Part shown: one piece after another, positions 6,841 through 9,133 of the stretch
Layout of the letters: each line of letters starts with the position of its first letter
Position numbering within the stretch: the first letter of the stretch is position 1
Assembly: GCA_002685115.1 (NCBI GenBank)
Contig: NYWQ01000005.1
Span: 14,148 to 23,280 of the forward strand
Reading direction: 5' to 3'
DNA: 9,133 bases
DNA from: Flavobacteriales bacterium
GTDB lineage: Bacteria > Bacteroidota > Bacteroidia > Flavobacteriales > UBA7430
Position numbers and translations under genes: made by a program
Notes under the pieces: model-generated
What the model saw: only the letters and a program-made list of their open reading frames with translations
Told to the model about the DNA's origin: nothing
Databases searched by the model: none

Positions 6841-6893
6841 AAAACAAGCTATTCCTTTACTAGCACTCAAATTACAGCTTCAATATTAGATGA

Positions 6894-6922
6894 AAATAGT
6901 CTTAACATTTATCAGACTATTT
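6894..6922 (+). other. 9-bp stem-loop between the K+ channel gene and the cotransporter gene
   Basis: AAATAGTCT (6894-6902) pairs perfectly with AGACTATTT (6914-6922) around an 11-nt loop. It lies 53 nt after the channel gene stop, in the 139-nt intergenic gap. It is weakly terminator-like but lacks a GC-rich core and a clean T-run, so it could be a partial terminator, an mRNA-processing structure or a protein site. I see no consensus promoter with proper spacing in the rest of this gap; TATATTCG at 6949-6956 is a one-mismatch -7 candidate without a -33 partner. Confidence 0.35.
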
Positions 6923-6979
6923 ATGAACTAAACCTTTGGGAAATTCACTATATTCGAACTTTAGCTCTAAATTAAAAAT

Positions 6980-9133
6980 ATGTCGGATTCTCTTCTAAAA
7001 CCAAAAGCTAATTTCGGAACTGCTCCCGTTTTTATGACGGCCATTTCAACCATTCTAGGTGCTATACTTTACCTTCGTTTTGGTTATGCAGTAGCACATA
7101 CAGGTTTTATGGGAGCTATTGCCATTATTATTATTGGGCATTTGGTAACGATACCTACAGCTATGGCTGTTGCAGAAATTGCAACAAATCGAAAAGTAGA
7201 AGGAGGAGGTGCATATTACATAATATCTCGATCGTTTGGGCTCAATATTGGAGCAGCAATTGGTATCGCTTTGTTTCTATCTCAGGCAATTTCTGTTGCA
7301 TTTTACGTAATAGCCTTTACCGAAGCTTTTATGCCTTTTGCCGAATTCCTTACCCAAACGTACCCAGTATTATCGAGTTATAGCGAGTTTTTACTCGATA
7401 AGCAACTCATTGGTATTGTAATGATGATTCTATTAAGCATATTAATGCTAACTAAAGGAGCAAACATTGGGATGAACCTCCTTTACTATGTGGTAGCAAT
7501 ACTTTTTGCTTCACTAATTATGTTTTTCATGGGGAAACCAATTGAGGGCTATTCAATTTCAGATGTAGATTTAATTTCATCAGTTGCAAACCCAGATTCG
7601 TTCTTTTACGTATTTACCATTATATTTCCTGCGTTTACAGGAATTGCTGCTGGACTTGGACTTTCTGGTGATTTAAAAGACCCAAAAAAGTCCATTCCTA
7701 AGGGAACTTTACTTGCTACAGCAGTGGGGATTATCGTTTACGTTGCTGTTGCACTAAAACTAGTGCTTTCTGCATCGCTAGAAGATTTGGCTGCAGACCA
7801 ACTTATTATGAGTAAAATTGCTATTTGGGGACCAATTATACCAATAGGTCTTGCTTGTGCAGCAATATCCTCTGCGCTGGGATCTGTAATGGTTGCACCT
7901 AGAACATTACAAGCCCTTGGTGTTGATGAAATATTTCCAACACTCACGCTAAACACATGGTTATCCAAAAATAAAAAAGGTACAATTGAGCCTATTAATG
8001 CTTCCCTAATTTCCTGTATTATAGCTTTTTTCTTTGTTGTAATTGGCGATATTAATTTAGTAGCTGAAGTAATAGCTATGTTCTTTATGGTTACTTACGG
8101 AGCGATTTGCTTAATTTCTTTGTTGGAACATTTTTCTGCGGATCCCTCCTACCGTCCAACTTTTAAATCTCGTTGGTACATTTCTTTTATTGGCGCATTT
8201 TTATCCTTCTGGCTCATGTTTAAAATGAATGCTACATACGCACTTGTATCGTTAGTATTTATGGCCCTTATTTACATTTACATAAGCAAATACAATACAT
8301 CTACTGGGGGTATCATTAAACTATTTAAAGGCGTTCTATTTCAATTAAGTCGTCAACTACAAATATTTGTTCGCAAAAAAGAATACAATAGTGCAAATGA
8401 CCATTGGAGGCCATTTGCAATTTGTGTTTCAGACGTAACGTTAAAAAAAAGAGATGCTTTTGATTTTATGCGGTGGGTTTCTCATAAATATGGCTTTGGA
8501 ACACACATGCACTTTATGGAAGGTTACCTTAATAGAGAATCACATAAAGAATCTATTGAAACTTTAACAAAACTTCATCGACTGGCCGAAGGTTCAAAAT
8601 CTAAAGTCTATTTAGATACAATTATTAGCCCATCTTACACCTCAGCTATTGCACAAGTAATTCAGTTGGCTAGTATATCTGGAAAAGGCCACAATCTAAT
8701 TGTTTTAGAGTTTGAAAGAGGTGATGAAGTTAAGTTAGAACAAATTATAAAAAACCACCACCTCTTAACTGCTACAGATTTAGATGTTTGTATTTTAAAC
8801 AGCACCTACAGATCTTACGGATACTATCGAGACATTCATATTTGGATTTCTGCAGACGATTATCAAGATTCTAATTTAGAGATATTACTTGGTTACATCA
8901 TTTTAGGTCACGAAAATTGGAAAGATGCAAGCATTAAAATTTACTCGATATACGAAAAAGGTACTATTGAAAATCAAAAAGAATTGCTATTAAATTTAAT
9001 ACAAAAAGGTCGACTACCAATATCCCCTTCAAACATAAACTTGATTGAGCGAGACACAAATAAGAGTGTAAAGGCTATCATAAATGAACAGTCCGCTTCA
9101 GCAGACTTTACCATGATTGGATTTGATGAAGAG
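6980..9133 (+). CDS. SLC12-like cation-chloride cotransporter (APC superfamily), 3' end missing
   Basis: The open frame runs from ATG 6980 to the right edge: 718 residues, probably lacking only the extreme C-terminus. The N-terminal half is an APC-fold transporter of about 12 membrane helices. Its motifs follow animal NKCC/KCC proteins closely: helix 1 with ILGAILYLRFG, EIATNRKVEGGGAYYIISRS at 66-85, VAFYVIAF with Y109 in helix 3, FPAFTGI in helix 6 (P217, T220), then SGDLKDPKKSIPKGTLLA, and AAISSALGSVMVAPRTLQAL in helix 8. Y109, P217 and T220 align with the NKCC1 K+ site; A294, S297 and S298 align with its Na+ site, so Na+ coupling is plausible. The cytoplasmic domain (about 470-718) keeps SLC12 C-terminal hallmarks: HWRPFAICVSD, NLIVLEFERGD and IHIWISADDYQDSNLEILLGYI followed by W-K-D. 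Predicted role: electroneutral salt or K+ symport in osmotic or ion homeostasis. Generic amino-acid permease annotation is the alternative, but the C-terminal domain argues against it. Confidence 0.85.
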   Translation, partial: MSDSLLKPKANFGTAPVFMTAISTILGAILYLRFGYAVAHTGFMGAIAIIIIGHLVTIPTAMAVAEIATNRKVEGGGAYYIISRSFGLNIGAAIGIALFLSQAISVAFYVIAFTEAFMPFAEFLTQTYPVLSSYSEFLLDKQLIGIVMMILLSILMLTKGANIGMNLLYYVVAILFASLIMFFMGKPIEGYSISDVDLISSVANPDSFFYVFTIIFPAFTGIAAGLGLSGDLKDPKKSIPKGTLLATAVGIIVYVAVALKLVLSASLEDLAADQLIMSKIAIWGPIIPIGLACAAISSALGSVMVAPRTLQALGVDEIFPTLTLNTWLSKNKKGTIEPINASLISCIIAFFFVVIGDINLVAEVIAMFFMVTYGAICLISLLEHFSADPSYRPTFKSRWYISFIGAFLSFWLMFKMNATYALVSLVFMALIYIYISKYNTSTGGIIKLFKGVLFQLSRQLQIFVRKKEYNSANDHWRPFAICVSDVTLKKRDAFDFMRWVSHKYGFGTHMHFMEGYLNRESHKESIETLTKLHRLAEGSKSKVYLDTIISPSYTSAIAQVIQLASISGKGHNLIVLEFERGDEVKLEQIIKNHHLLTATDLDVCILNSTYRSYGYYRDIHIWISADDYQDSNLEILLGYIILGHENWKDASIKIYSIYEKGTIENQKELLLNLIQKGRLPISPSNINLIERDTNKSVKAIINEQSASADFTMIGFDEE

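Noticed and set aside
7371..7400. Inverted repeats TATCGAGT/ACTCGATA and CGAGT/ACTCG
   Set aside because: They are inside the cotransporter coding frame, encode a normal external loop (SSYSEFLLDKQ), have mutually exclusive pairings and no flanking signal; most likely chance.

Overview
The window is an ordinary-looking chromosomal segment of an AT-rich member of the Bacteroidota, most likely Flavobacteriales. Four things point there. The gene order nusB / DUF1573 lipoprotein / yajC is one I associate with this phylum. NusB is about 310 residues instead of about 140. Start codons are preceded by A-rich leaders without a Shine-Dalgarno GGAGG. Promoter elements fit the Bacteroidota -7 consensus TAnnTTTG. 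All genes are on the + strand, coding density is high, and no gene-free stretch exceeds 300 bases. I see no rRNA, tRNA, CRISPR array, insertion sequence or phage gene.

Region 1 (1-845) is the 3' three quarters of a Glu/Leu/Phe/Val dehydrogenase, probably leucine dehydrogenase, cut by the left window edge. Region 2 (900-2623) holds nusB, a DUF1573 lipoprotein and yajC. A good promoter overlaps the end of nusB and should drive the last two genes, which are 1 nt apart. The block closes with a strong, probably bidirectional terminator (2633-2682), followed by a second small terminator-like hairpin whose T-run merges into a -7 element before the next gene. Region 3 (2763-3956) is a class I aspartate-type aminotransferase standing alone. 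Region 4 (4027-9133) starts after a perfect 20-bp palindrome. It holds a PfkB-family heptose-7-phosphate kinase, a TrkH/KtrB-type K+ channel subunit 24 nt downstream, and, after 139 nt, a long gene running off the right edge that encodes a bacterial homologue of the animal SLC12 cation-chloride cotransporters.

Functionally, the first three regions are housekeeping: branched-chain amino acid or aspartate metabolism, transcription antitermination, and the Sec accessory subunit. The right half combines an envelope-precursor enzyme (LPS heptose) with two different ion transporters, one a K+ uptake channel subunit and one a predicted cation/chloride symporter. No TrkA/KtrA regulatory subunit is visible next to the channel. 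The most interesting items are the SLC12-like transporter with recognisable ion-site residues, its pairing with the K+ channel, and the palindrome upstream of the kinase. I found no convincing previously undescribed multi-gene system.
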